In this document: in pieces, positions 1-10,713 of the stretch
Layout: every line of letters begins with the position of its first letter
Position numbering within the stretch: the stretch's first letter is position 1
Source: Skeletonema tropicum
Lineage: Eukaryota; Bacillariophyta; Thalassiosirophyceae; Thalassiosirales; Thalassiosiraceae
Direction: 5' to 3'
DNA length: 64,000 nt
NCBI GenBank assembly: GCA_037178625.1
Contig: CM074149.1
Location: 1,364,001 to 1,428,000 of the forward strand
Translations under genes and position numbers: made by a program
The notes under the pieces: model-generated
The model's database searches: none
What the model was told of the DNA's origin: nothing
The model's input: the letters and a program-made list of their open reading frames with translations, nothing else

Positions 1-1147
1 GAGATGGAGCCATGATGGTATAACGTCTAATAATAATATAACAGTAGAGGGTAAGTTTATTGAGGCGAGCTTGAGATTGAGAAGCACATAAGAGACTATT
101 GTGTGTTTACATACTTATTGAGGCAGTTGAGACAGATGCACAGCAGTGGTGTGAGGTTGCTAGGGGTGATGCAGCTGTCGTAACTTCTTGGTCATCCGTG
201 TGATGGCAATATGTTGACAATGTTTTAATGTAAGAAAATTGTGTGATTTTACACAGTTTACTTGTTTATTGCTCTTTGAATGCATCTGTGCAAGCAATGT
301 ATGTGCGGCTTTAGATTATTTCTGTGTGAACGTGGCAAAGATAAGAGACGATAGACGATGATGCACGTGATGTGTTCATTCTGCGGCATTGAATACTGTC
401 GAGAGGTTTGGGTTCCCATGGGTCGTCCAGCTTCAACTTAAACTACATACAGAGCAACTCTTCATGCATTAGCGTATCTGACTGCTACAAATATGCAGCT
501 AAACCCAATGTGCTGCAAATCGACTCTGGAGGAGAACACGTATACAATCTCTTGAGCAACGCTTGCATGCATGCAGCATCCTGCCTGTCTGAGCAAGCTC
601 TGTAAGCAAGCTGAATGCATGCTAAGTAGATGTCTTTTTTCATACTGTCTTGGGATACGGACGCATGTAGGGAACCCGGGATGAAGCTGTTATCAGATAC
701 CGTTTACCGTCTTGCCATCGTTGCATTCAAAAATGAGAAAAAATGTTATAAAATGCAATGAAAGAAGCATCAATCTGAGCCACCTCCATGAACAACGCTG
801 AGTACCGGAGAAGCACGACTGCCCCCAATAGATGGCCGAGTTCGCAAATTTTCGTCCATGTACCTCCATCTACCGCCAAAACTTCTGGATGTCATCATCG
901 ACGAGAACTCAACTTCCCCGAGCTCGCAACCATCGCCGTCAAGACGTGCTCTTATTCTTTCTGTGCTCGGAGTTCTCTAGAGAGAGACGCTAACATTGAT
1001 GGGATGAGCAAGCATGCTACGCCGCTGTTCGCATAAAATTATACGAAGCAAGAACTATACAACAATAAAGAACAGCAATAAGAACAGCGATAAATAAACA
1101 TACAAAAGCATCCAATAGAATACATATACTTTCAAATCAGACACAAC
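1..1147. other. Intergenic, no gene recognised
   Basis: Only short open frames occur here (408-605 and 788-1036 on the plus strand). They show no domain, signal peptide or repeated family and have ordinary composition. The region holds the promoter side of the Cys-rich gene that starts at 1148. Confidence 0.5.
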
Positions 1148-3135
1148 ATGCGGAACAGTCATTTACTATTCGTCATCATCGTCTGCATTTGGGCTCCAAT
1201 AGCAGCGGCGGCTGCAGCGGCTGCTGATGCTGATGCAGAAGATGCATCTCCTCCGGCCTTTCTCCGTGGTGATCGAAAGTTGGTCAATTGCAGAGATTTG
1301 GATATCACCGAATGCAAAGAGTGAGTAGTGTATAACATCTTTACGAGGATGCATATCTTGCTAGATCTATGTCCTGAGTTGTCTCATGCGCGCAGCTATG
1401 TAACTAACATATCGCCTTGCTCTTACTTCACACGACAGACAACGATATAGAAACAGCTGCAAGGTCCTCCGGCGCGACGGTAAAAAGAATCTCTGTGTAG
1501 ATGATGACATGTATGAACCATGCAGCGCTTTTGATTTTGATGAAAGAGACTGCTGGGAGTAAGTGGTGCACATGTAATTTTATCTGTAGAAACATTTCTA
1601 TATAGCCTGATGCAATTCTTCTCTAATCACACATCATCATCATGCCTGCTTCTCCCGTTTGTTCCTGAATACATCATAATCAGACACTATCCAAACTGTG
1701 TCTACGATCACGATCGGAGGTGTGTGGACAGAGCTAGCATAAGGAGAAATTCAAAATGGTGCACAAGGGATAGTCAATGTGCTATCGACGAGATCTGCGC
1801 ACCATCCCGCTGCCTCGCCATATTTGACCCTTGCCTGAATGAAAATGAAGGACAATGTATCCCAATGCCTGATGAATGTCCTCGTGATGCGAATGATGAG
1901 GTATGTGGCTGCGATGGTCGAACCTACGATAATGCATGTAAAGCCTTAAAGGATGGGGTGCTTATCCACTACGAAGACTTTTGTTCCCCTTCCCATGAAG
2001 ACGAGTTTGAGGAGAGGAAAAGAGACTATGCGCGCGATTATTATATTGATGATGGCGTATGCACTGACGATTATTACTGGAATTACGTTATAGACTCTGT
2101 ACGGACCAATGGTAGATATTGTCTTCAATTTACGGAATGCAAGACGCAAAGTATCGACTTCGATGGCTATGATGACCTCTATGTGATTTCGGATCCTTAT
2201 AATTGGTAAGGCAGCCATGTTCAGCTTTGTGTGCACTCCTACCTTTCCCTCTTCTCTAACTGCGCTAACAATATCTCTCCACACTTTTGCTTTCTCAATA
2301 TAAAGTGGCTGCTTTCATAAGGGAAATACAGCCTATTGGTCGAATCACAACAACTGTTCAGATAGAAAGATGGAATCAGAAAGCCTCCAAAGAAACTACG
2401 TGAGGACCCATTGTGATCTATACCGCATCTACCGCGACATGCGGAATGTCCGCAAAGAAACCTGCCTCTCAATCGAAGAATGTGAAGATCAGTGCGACCG
2501 AGAGGGTGGATATGGAGTACATGAAAAGTTTGACAGCAATAGTGGTCTGTGCGGCTGCTACAAGAGAGACGGTAGATACTTCTGGAATGATTGCGGCAAT
2601 AATAGGAAAAAGGCCGAAACAGATTTGTACGGAAACAATAAGAGGGTGTGGTGTTATGATCGTGACCGAGATGTCAGGGACATTGCCGATGAGACCTGCC
2701 TCACGAAACGCGCTTGTGAGGACCAGGGTGACTATTAATGGCGACGTCAAGCTTCCCGCAATCGAGAGGGACTTCACTAGCGAAAGCACTTGCGGCTGCT
2801 ACTCCAAAGGCGGAGATCTTTACTGGGCCAGGTGTCACTAGCAATGGTGATTTCTACGGTGAGCTTGAAAATAAGAAGGTGCGAATCCACTGCACTGACG
2901 CCGCAAATCGAAACTACCGAGTTTTCGCTGGATCTCACACTCATGAGGTACGTACTTATGCTCTATGTTATGCTTCTTCTGTCTCAACCATTGTAAGATG
3001 ACAAATAATGATGCACAACTGTTCTAAATCAATCCTGTTGATCTTTGTCATTTGCAGCACTCACACCCTCATGACTACGAAGATCATATCCACGATTACG
3101 ATTACGACTACTACTACGGCAACGAGCCATACTAA
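1148..3135 (+). CDS. Secreted Cys-rich protein with a Kazal-type domain (five exons, two apparent frameshifts)
   Basis: Inferred exons are 1148-1320, 1439-1558, 1684-2205, 2306-2947 and 3058-3135; introns are GT-AG and the first three are all phase 2. Exon 1 gives a signal peptide (hydrophobic run LLFVIIVCIWAPIAAAA). Exons 2-3 are Cys-rich. Exon 3 contains CPRDANDEVCGCDGRTYDNA, the signature of Kazal serine-protease inhibitor domains. Exon 4 has three units of the form CGC(F/Y)..KG/RD..YW/FW...C that I do not recognise. The tail is His/Asp/Tyr-rich and ends YYYGNEPY. Two single-base frame changes are needed in exon 4, near 2725-2738 and 2836-2860, to keep the third unit and the tail in frame. 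These are either assembly indels or the beginning of pseudogenisation. Inferred role: extracellular protease inhibitor or wall/matrix protein; the Kazal call is strong, the rest is descriptive. Confidence 0.7.
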
Positions 3136-3653
3136 AGATTAGCCACGAAGCTAGCTTCAGTGTAAGGTCTTGTCCTCACACTTGGATTCCATCCACGAGA
3201 AAATGTCTGATTGATGCTTGAACCCTTGTCAAGAATTTGTTGTAGAATTGTTTTGAATCTGCTAGTAGAAGATTGGTGAACTAGTGTATATGTATTGTAG
3301 AGAAGAAGAAACTTGCTATGAAGGGATCCAACAGAGAGAGAGAGGCTAGCTTAGGAACCTATTATGGTTTGAGGAGCAAAGCAAAGACCTCAGTTTCAGT
3401 TGGTATAATTAGTAAAAGTTTGCACTTATTTTGACTGAATTGGTGTGTAATTATTGTCGTATTCTATCCCTCTTTCTTCTAATAATTTGTGGCAACTTCG
3501 ATTGTGTGCAGACGAAAATTGACACCCATTCTTGCTTCAACCGATAATTTATTTTTGGCATGGTTCTTGTTTGCAATGGAAGGATAGTCTTCGGGTTGAA
3601 ATGATACTTTCAACTCGGCTCTTTTATACCTAGAGTCATAGAAGTGACATGCT
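3136..3653. other. 3' flank of the Kazal gene, then RAP-type 3' flank
   Basis: No gene seen. From about 3570 to the gap the sequence resembles the 3' flanks of the RAP paralogues at 13960-14060 and 36190-36270 (GGAAGGATA.TCTTC, then a TTTCRACT run, then GACATGC). It is therefore probably the downstream flank of RAP copy A. Confidence 0.55.
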
Positions 3654-4153
3654 NNNNNNNNNNNNNNNNNNNNNNNNNNNNNNNNNNNNNNNNNNNNNNN
3701 NNNNNNNNNNNNNNNNNNNNNNNNNNNNNNNNNNNNNNNNNNNNNNNNNNNNNNNNNNNNNNNNNNNNNNNNNNNNNNNNNNNNNNNNNNNNNNNNNNNN
3801 NNNNNNNNNNNNNNNNNNNNNNNNNNNNNNNNNNNNNNNNNNNNNNNNNNNNNNNNNNNNNNNNNNNNNNNNNNNNNNNNNNNNNNNNNNNNNNNNNNNN
3901 NNNNNNNNNNNNNNNNNNNNNNNNNNNNNNNNNNNNNNNNNNNNNNNNNNNNNNNNNNNNNNNNNNNNNNNNNNNNNNNNNNNNNNNNNNNNNNNNNNNN
4001 NNNNNNNNNNNNNNNNNNNNNNNNNNNNNNNNNNNNNNNNNNNNNNNNNNNNNNNNNNNNNNNNNNNNNNNNNNNNNNNNNNNNNNNNNNNNNNNNNNNN
4101 NNNNNNNNNNNNNNNNNNNNNNNNNNNNNNNNNNNNNNNNNNNNNNNNNNNNN
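3654..4153. other. Assembly gap, 500 N
   Basis: Exactly 500 ambiguous bases. In paralogues the two flanking motifs (GACATGC and GATTATTTATGATTATAT) lie only about 15-20 bp apart, so the round gap size may be a placeholder or the gap may hide an insertion. Confidence 0.95.
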
Positions 4154-5044
4154 CTGGTGGGAAAAGCAAGAGGATCATTCCTTTCGATTATTTATGATTA
4201 TATCAACTGCTACAATTTCAGTTGTCTTCCGCCAAATCTAGCAACCTCCGTAGATACTCTTGCTTCTTTGTCTGACTCTTACCAAGCTTATTCCACTCCC
4301 AATATGGTACTGATACAAGCTCTATCCCATCGATTACAGGGACTTGCCTCCTCTTTAAAATCGTTCTGCCGAGGGGAGATCTACTCTTACCGATGAAGTG
4401 GTATGGGCCGTCTACTTCAACGCCGATAGTCTTTCCATTCGCCTCCACGAGGGCATCTATGCGATAGCCACTGCTCATGAGAACTTCTTCTTTTGGTTGG
4501 AGGTCGAGTGATGATAGTTGAGCTACTACATCGTCTTGGAGCTTTGATGCTCTCGGATCACCAGAAATGAACGCTTTGAAGCTTCTGTCCAGGAGATCTC
4601 GAGGCAGCCCAGCACTTGACTTTTCCTTTGTTCGCCACAAATGCCACTGATATAGCTGACTAAGCTCTTCAGCCTGAAATCCATCTTTATTTTCAACGCA
4701 GTCATTGACAAATACATCATTGAAGAGAGTCGGTGCCTCGACACCAGCTACAGCATATGCCCAAGCAATGTTGGCAAACCCTTGATTGCTGCAAGCGTTT
4801 ATCGATTTCGTAGCAGTTGGCACGAATGATTCAAATAGCTGCTTGTCTGTGATGCCCATCGTCGCATGAGCCCACATCAGATTGGCGACACCTTGTGAGA
4901 CGAAGTCGTTACGCTGGATAGCAGCCTTGGTAACTTTCTGAAACAGCTTCGGATGAGAGATTTGAGCAGTAGCGTATGTCCACACTGTGTTGGAAAGATT
5001 TTGTGGAATGAATTGATCCAAGTGATCAAATTGAACAATGTGAT

Positions 5045-5293
5045 TGTCCAATCTAGCTAACAATTGAGCTTATTATTGATCAATAGATGTAACGAATAGA
5101 ATTATTATGACTTAAAATATAAAGGAAACGATCAACGTTTTTGGATTCGGTTGCTTTCATTGGCGATGGAGGATTCCGAAACATATTGAGAAACGAGAAA
5201 CCAGATAAAGCATTCCGAAACATATTGAGAAACGAGAAACCAGATAACATAAATATGAATTTGATTGATGTCCGACACTACGTAGGTGTGACA
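5045..5293 (-). repeat. 3' LTR of the gypsy element
   Basis: 249 bp, apparently identical to 10714-10962. In element orientation it starts TGTCACACC and ends TTGGACA. It contains an internal near-exact direct repeat of about 40 bp (CATATTGAGAAACGAGAAAC twice). Confidence 0.93.
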
Positions 5294-5307
5294 TTCTACC
5301 CCTCCTA
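5294..5307 (-). other. Polypurine tract of the gypsy element
   Basis: In element orientation the purine run AGGAGGGG directly precedes the 3' LTR and overlaps the TAG stop codon of pol (5305-5307). This position fits plus-strand priming. Confidence 0.75.
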
Positions 5308-8300
5308 AGAGGGCGCAACGATTTGTTGTAAGACTTGAGGTGTAGGTTGCCTATAGGGCTTGACGCGTCGGATGTTGAGACGCTCTTGTAGATGTTGGGT
5401 GAGTTGAATAGTGATGTTACCATTGACATGGATTCTTGTGATAGTGAAGGGGCCCTTCCAACGATCATCGAGTTTGGCAGGATCGAAGATCTTCTTCATG
5501 ACTTGTTCTCCAACGCGATAATCGTAGCTGTACCGCTTGGCGTTGAGTCGTTTGGCATCCTTGTCGACACGGCGTTGGCGGCGAAGGTTGATCTCGTTCA
5601 TATCATATTGAACTGGAAGGTTGAAGATCATATCGCGTCCAAAGGCCAGTGCTGCTGGGGCATACCCAGTAGATTGCGACGGGGTTGCACGGATAGAACT
5701 GAGAGTATCAGATAAGATTGTTCCCATCAAGTCTTCGGCTTCAGTCAAGGTGCGAGGGTTGTGATTGGAAAGTTGAGCTCGAATGGAGTTTCCCATAGTA
5801 AGATGCAGGCGTTCGATGATCGCATTGCTTTGGGGGTTACGAGCTGTCGATGGGGCTGATGCAATACCAGCATCGTGCAACAACCGCTGGAACTGAGGTC
5901 CAATAAATTCACCACCTTGATCATGAGCGCAAACTTCGGGTCTTGGATATCTTGAGAGCCATAATTCATTGAACTTGCGAGCTACGTTTTCGCTAGTCTT
6001 GCGCTTGATCATGATGGCATCTGGGTAACCAGTGGCACGATCGATTGCCGTCAGGGCATAGAACTCATAGGCTTTACCGTGTCGTCCTGACGTTTTGACA
6101 TACCACGGGCCCACAAGGTCTACGTCACATTGCTTCCATGGATTGAGATCTTGTACTTGACGTGGAGGGAAATGGCCATAGCCGCGTTGGCCAATCTTTG
6201 TGCGCTGACAAACATCGCACGAAAAGGCTGCTATTCGGGCTGCTAATTGGGGATGATAGAACTTGGAAAGTGCATAAGTAACTGCCTTTGCTCCTGGATG
6301 ATTCAACAGGAGGTGGAAGTATTCAATCGCGGCATCCACGGCATTGTCTGTGAGGACTATCTTCAAGGTCGATTCATCTTGAGGAGTAGGGCTATAGCAA
6401 ATCAGCGACGTATCATGGCGACCAAACGTTCGACGATGGTAGAACGTTGGGGAAGTAGTGAGCTTCTGCTGAAGGGTAGGACAGCGGCTCTGCTCTTCCG
6501 CAAGCCATTGATAGCGCAAAGGGTTCTGGACGGTAGAAGGAAGATTCATGAACTGTTGCAATTGATGTAGCGGGAACTCGTCATCACTGGCCAACTCTGC
6601 TAGTTGTTCTTCAAAGATGCTGGGTTCTTCATCTTGATTGACATCTTGGGGAACTGGATTGAATTGAACTGGAGTAGGGGATAGTTCATCCTGCCTCTTC
6701 TCGGCTCCTGAGAAATCAAACTTGGGGAGTCGACTGTACGCGTCCGCTAGCACATTAAGCTTGCCTGGATGATAGAACCATTCGGCATGAAAAGATTCGA
6801 GGAAACATCTCCAACGAAGGACTCTCTGACTGTTCAAGTTAGAGAATGTAAGGTTGCGATGGTCAGTGAAGATTTTGATCTTTGCTCCAAATAGCATGGT
6901 ACGATATTCCGTGAGAGTGCTGACGATTGCCAGGAGCTCCTTCTCCATCGTTGTGTATCGAGACTGTGCCGCCGAGAGTCTTTTGGAGTAATACGCAACA
7001 GGGCGCCCGCCTTGAAGTATGGCTGCTCCCAGTTGATAATCAGAACTGTCCGTGTAGACTTCAAAAGGCTCATTGTGGTTGGGGTAGGCACACAAAGCAT
7101 CACTTGCAATAACTTGCTTCACTTCCTGAAAAACTTTCTCTAATTCTGGAGTCCAAACGATCGGTGCTTTTTTCTTCTGAATACCGCGGATAAGTTGAGT
7201 GAACGGAGAGAGGAGATGGCTTCGTCGAGGCCAGAAGTCACGATACCAGTTGATGAGGCCCACAAGCGTTCGCACTTCGCTAGCGTTGGTAGGCCGTTTC
7301 AAATCAAGAACCGCTTGAACTTTCTTCTGCCAAGGTTGAATGCCATCCTTGGAGACCCAATGACCAAGGAAGTCCCCTTCTGCAATACCGAATTCGCACT
7401 TCAAAGGGTTAACACTAAACCCTGCCTCTTCAAGGCGCCTGAACACTTCGTTGAGGGTGCGTGTATGGTCTTCCCAAGTATCTGACCATATGGCGATGTC
7501 GTCAATGTAAACTTCAACGTCATCTAAATCTCGAAGAACTTCCTCAATAACTGACTGCGCAAATGCCGGAGAGTTGCGGAGACCCATAGGAGCTCTCGTC
7601 CAACGAAAGAGACCGAACGGTGTTGATATAGTGGTGAGGTCCTTAGCTTTGTCCGTCAATTCAAACGAATAGAACATCATGCTCAAATCAAGTTTCGTCA
7701 TGTACTGGAATCCCGAACGCTTTCGGATCAGGTCCTGGATGATAGGGAGAGTATAATCCTTGGGTTTGATGACCTTATTGAGCTCACGTAGATCTGCTAT
7801 GAAACGAACTTTGCCATCTTTCTTGGGAACAATAAACGAAGGCAGTCCCCATGCAGACGGGCCAGAGACTCTTTCAAGAACACCTATGTCGATGAGACGC
7901 AGCAACTCCTTCTTGAGTGTTTCCATATGGACTCGAGGAGTAGGGTAAGGCCGCCGAAAAACTGGTTGTGCTCCTGGTTGTAATTCAATATCCATCTTGG
8001 CTCCTTTGTAGACATGAAGCTTGCCGTCGAAGAGCTTGTAATGCTTGCGTAACATCTCGCTGAGGTCCTGGCGCTGAGTCGGAGACAGATGCTGACAATT
8101 CTCTTTGATGACCTCATCCACATTTATCTCGTCATAGGTTGAATCAGCAATTGACGTAGCGAAAGAGTCGAGGTAGTTCAGATCGTCATCTTCATCTTCA
8201 ATGATGCATCCATCGATTGCTGCACTTAGTCGCTCCTTTGTAAAGTTGGAGTTCATTGGAATGCGCTTGCCCTGCCACCCGAGCTCGAGTCTTTCGTAAT

Positions 8301-9315
8301 CAACTATTAGACCTATCTTCCGCAGGAAATCATTACCAAGTATCAAATCAAACGAACACTTGGCGTCAAAGACGAGGAACTCTTGACTGTCAACGGTGAG
8401 GTTGGCATCGAATTCAGGGAACTTGATTCCTTCACCGAGGAGGGATCCAACTGGTGCATAGTTGCCTGCAATGGTATTACATATTGTTGTTTTTGATGGT
8501 TGAAGAAGGGCTGCTCCGGGTGGTAAAACACTCCGGTGAGCCATCGATACGCTGCCACCGGTGTCAAAAAGGCACTTGAGGAAGCGATTGGATTCGACTC
8601 CATTGACTGACTTGACCATAGCGTATGCAGTTGCCATAGGGACTGTTCTGCCTTTTGAATCTACTTGGAAGGTGATCTGAGGGTCACTGAACTGAAATGA
8701 CTCGAGGATCGCCCCAAATTGCTTGACTCGTTTGTCACAAATGCTTGGTAGCTGCAATGCTGCTCCCAAATCGACTAGTTCATTGCCGTAAGATTCAACG
8801 ACTGTATCTGGAAAAATGTTGAAATCCCAAGCTTCCGCATTAGATTGGCCTGGGATTGGATCGAGCACGTGATATTCAGGACAATCCACTCTCTGCGCTT
8901 CGATAGCGACTACTTCATTAGTGAAAGGAATGTTGTTGATGGTTGCAGCTAGTGCATCCTCCGCAAAGTGACTATTGAACAATTCGTTCAAGAACTCATC
9001 ATCATGAAGTTGAGCGTCTGATGCGATGCGGTCGAGCATTGGTGCAGGGCTAGAAGCTGGCTGCGCTCTTGGATCCTTACATATCGGGACTCCACTATTC
9101 AAGCTGGGCTGTGCTTGCAGAGCGGCAGGAACTGTATTATTGTTCCCGCGGATGCAACATGGAAGTTGAACATCAATCGCGCTCGGAGGCTCTGAGGTCA
9201 CATTGTTGACATGATACTCAAGAGCAGCTGGGGCATTAGCATACCCTGTTACTTCTTCAAGGCTCGTAGAATAGATATCGATGAAAGTAGTGCAATTCCC
9301 AACAGGGTCGGCGTT
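5305..9315 (-). CDS. pol: Gypsy Pol: protease, RT, RNase H, integrase
   Basis: The frame is open from the codon after the gag TGA, about 1336 codons. Residues below are numbered from the GTG codon at 9201. The aspartic protease has LFDTGGSVSM near residue 212. RT has KLDLSMMFY near 503 and the catalytic YIDD at 565-568. RNase H shows EVYTDSSDYQLGAAIL. The integrase zinc finger is HHCC-like (HLLLNHPG...CDVCQRTK), and the core shows CDVDLVGPW, AHDQGGEF and NPQSNAIIERLH, giving D, D and E. A GPF-type module (DRWKGPFTI) closes the protein; I see no chromodomain. There is no ATG just downstream of the gag stop, so expression by stop-codon readthrough is the simplest model. The stop TAG overlaps the polypurine tract. 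Confidence 0.93.
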   Translation of the reverse strand, partial: NADPVGNCTTFIDIYSTSLEEVTGYANAPAALEYHVNNVTSEPPSAIDVQLPCCIRGNNNTVPAALQAQPSLNSGVPICKDPRAQPASSPAPMLDRIASDAQLHDDEFLNELFNSHFAEDALAATINNIPFTNEVVAIEAQRVDCPEYHVLDPIPGQSNAEAWDFNIFPDTVVESYGNELVDLGAALQLPSICDKRVKQFGAILESFQFSDPQITFQVDSKGRTVPMATAYAMVKSVNGVESNRFLKCLFDTGGSVSMAHRSVLPPGAALLQPSKTTICNTIAGNYAPVGSLLGEGIKFPEFDANLTVDSQEFLVFDAKCSFDLILGNDFLRKIGLIVDYERLELGWQGKRIPMNSNFTKERLSAAIDGCIIEDEDDDLNYLDSFATSIADSTYDEINVDEVIKENCQHLSPTQRQDLSEMLRKHYKLFDGKLHVYKGAKMDIELQPGAQPVFRRPYPTPRVHMETLKKELLRLIDIGVLERVSGPSAWGLPSFIVPKKDGKVRFIADLRELNKVIKPKDYTLPIIQDLIRKRSGFQYMTKLDLSMMFYSFELTDKAKDLTTISTPFGLFRWTRAPMGLRNSPAFAQSVIEEVLRDLDDVEVYIDDIAIWSDTWEDHTRTLNEVFRRLEEAGFSVNPLKCEFGIAEGDFLGHWVSKDGIQPWQKKVQAVLDLKRPTNASEVRTLVGLINWYRDFWPRRSHLLSPFTQLIRGIQKKKAPIVWTPELEKVFQEVKQVIASDALCAYPNHNEPFEVYTDSSDYQLGAAILQGGRPVAYYSKRLSAAQSRYTTMEKELLAIVSTLTEYRTMLFGAKIKIFTDHRNLTFSNLNSQRVLRWRCFLESFHAEWFYHPGKLNVLADAYSRLPKFDFSGAEKRQDELSPTPVQFNPVPQDVNQDEEPSIFEEQLAELASDDEFPLHQLQQFMNLPSTVQNPLRYQWLAEEQSRCPTLQQKLTTSPTFYHRRTFGRHDTSLICYSPTPQDESTLKIVLTDNAVDAAIEYFHLLLNHPGAKAVTYALSKFYHPQLAARIAAFSCDVCQRTKIGQRGYGHFPPRQVQDLNPWKQCDVDLVGPWYVKTSGRHGKAYEFYALTAIDRATGYPDAIMIKRKTSENVARKFNELWLSRYPRPEVCAHDQGGEFIGPQFQRLLHDAGIASAPSTARNPQSNAIIERLHLTMGNSIRAQLSNHNPRTLTEAEDLMGTILSDTLSSIRATPSQSTGYAPAALAFGRDMIFNLPVQYDMNEINLRRQRRVDKDAKRLNAKRYSYDYRVGEQVMKKIFDPAKLDDRWKGPFTITRIHVNGNITIQLTQHLQERLNIRRVKPYRQPTPQVLQQIVAPS

Positions 9316-10662
9316 TCAGGCCTGATGAGGGACGAAGACTCGTTGACCTTGGGCATTAACTTGGATGGAATAAAGTTGCTGTTGAACAGGTGCTGACGGA
9401 GCTGTTGCTGCAGACGTAGCAAACATTGGAGCTGGTTGCGGAGGTGCTTGGGGAACTGGAGCTGGAGGTAGTTGAGCAGGTTGTTGAGGAGCTACGAGGT
9501 AAGATCCATGTTGCTGTTGCGGGGGTTCTTGCTCGTTGCTCTTGAAACGACGCTCATAACCTTTCTTCCACCAATATGGGGCAGACGTCCTGGTTTTGCC
9601 TTGATAGAACTTCTCAGCAAGCTCCTTCTTGAAATTAGACCCGTTGAAACAATAGATACAGTCTTTCCACTTATGGTTGTGATCAGGATGAATTGAACAT
9701 TGCTTGGAGTGGAACTCCTTGCCGTTGTTGGTGTTGTTACTGTTGTTCCCATTGCCATTGCGACCGCTCTTATTGCGGTTATTCTTCTTCTTCTTCCGTT
9801 GACGTCGATCTTGGCCTCCATCTCCATCGGCTTCATCGTCATCGTCGTCATCCTTCCTCTTCCTCTTCTTCTCTTCTTGCTGTTGATACTTCTTTCGGAC
9901 TTCCTTGCCGTAATCTCGAGACCACCAGGCCTCTAGATACTCCATTACGTCGGTCCATACAAGGGCGTTGTTACCATTACCTTGGAGGTCATAAACATCA
10001 ACGTCCTTCTCATCTTGGAGGAAATCTTTGGCCTCCTCGGGGAGACCAAGCATCAGAGCAGTAGTCTTTTGCATATCGGAACATTGCGCTCCTATACGAG
10101 GCATCATCTCACTGTATCTCCAAAGTTCTGACATTCGATCCACGAAGTTGCTTGGTTTGACTGGTAGGTTGAATTCCTTCTGGTGTTTGTACTGGATGCG
10201 AAGGATGTGCTGATCGAAGGCATCACCGGGGTTAGGATGTTTTGTCCACATGATGAAATAGGCACCAAGAGCATCCACGAAGTCCTGATCGGTCGCTTGA
10301 TTATTGTTATCCCAGTAGTCATGTCCCTCATCCATCAGCTTCCTCCACGTGTTCTTTGCAGGTCCATCGAGAAGCTTCCCGTAGTTGGCGAAGCGAGTGG
10401 CTGGGGCCCATTGACATTCATCCGCCATGTTGACGTAGGATTCGGCTTGGCCCAAGTAATGTTCAAGTTCCGTACTAGGTGCGTTATCCCTGAACACAAT
10501 GAAGTCTTCCTCAATCTTGCCTCCATCTGGGCGAAGTCCATAGATCCTTTTACTTCCGAAACGAGGCATCTCCCTGAGCGCTGCTGCACTTTTGGAGGTG
10601 AGTTCGTTCCGAGCGTACCTGGTGTGAAACAACCATGCGTTCTTTGATTTGTAGGTATTCAT
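9316..10662 (-). CDS. gag: Gypsy Gag (448 aa)
   Basis: The ATG at 10662 opens a 448-residue frame. The N-terminal 250 residues are rich in Trp and acidic residues (LYMMWTKHPNPGDAFD-like capsid region). A strongly charged linker follows (KKRKRKDDDDDDEADGDG), then an Asn/Lys-rich stretch. Next is a zinc-knuckle-like CSIHPDHNHKWKDC, spaced CX2HX4HX4C; the second Cys of the normal CX2CX4HX4C knuckle is His. The tail is Gln/Pro/Ala-rich. The frame ends in TGA at 9318-9316, and pol continues in the same frame immediately after it. Role: particle formation and RNA packaging. The motif-level call is good; the capsid fold itself is inferred from position. Confidence 0.85.
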   Translation of the reverse strand: MNTYKSKNAWLFHTRYARNELTSKSAAALREMPRFGSKRIYGLRPDGGKIEEDFIVFRDNAPSTELEHYLGQAESYVNMADECQWAPATRFANYGKLLDGPAKNTWRKLMDEGHDYWDNNNQATDQDFVDALGAYFIMWTKHPNPGDAFDQHILRIQYKHQKEFNLPVKPSNFVDRMSELWRYSEMMPRIGAQCSDMQKTTALMLGLPEEAKDFLQDEKDVDVYDLQGNGNNALVWTDVMEYLEAWWSRDYGKEVRKKYQQQEEKKRKRKDDDDDDEADGDGGQDRRQRKKKKNNRNKSGRNGNGNNSNNTNNGKEFHSKQCSIHPDHNHKWKDCIYCFNGSNFKKELAEKFYQGKTRTSAPYWWKKGYERRFKSNEQEPPQQQHGSYLVAPQQPAQLPPAPVPQAPPQPAPMFATSAATAPSAPVQQQLYSIQVNAQGQRVFVPHQA

Positions 10663-10689
10663 TTTGTACGTAGTTTTTCTTCTTGGTTG

Positions 10690-10713
10690 GTTTATATGGG
10701 AGTATTAATACTG
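10690..10713 (-). other. Primer-binding region of the gypsy element, atypical
   Basis: The usual TGG-starting tRNA complement is not found next to the 5' LTR. Instead a perfect 12-bp palindrome, AGTATTAATACT (10701-10712), lies one base from the LTR. Confidence 0.4.

Noticed and set aside
3636..4396. Open frames spanning the N gap
   Set aside because: They consist of unknown bases and carry no information.
5392..8603. Plus-strand frames inside the gypsy element
   Set aside because: Antisense to pol; the minus-strand reading has all enzymatic motifs.
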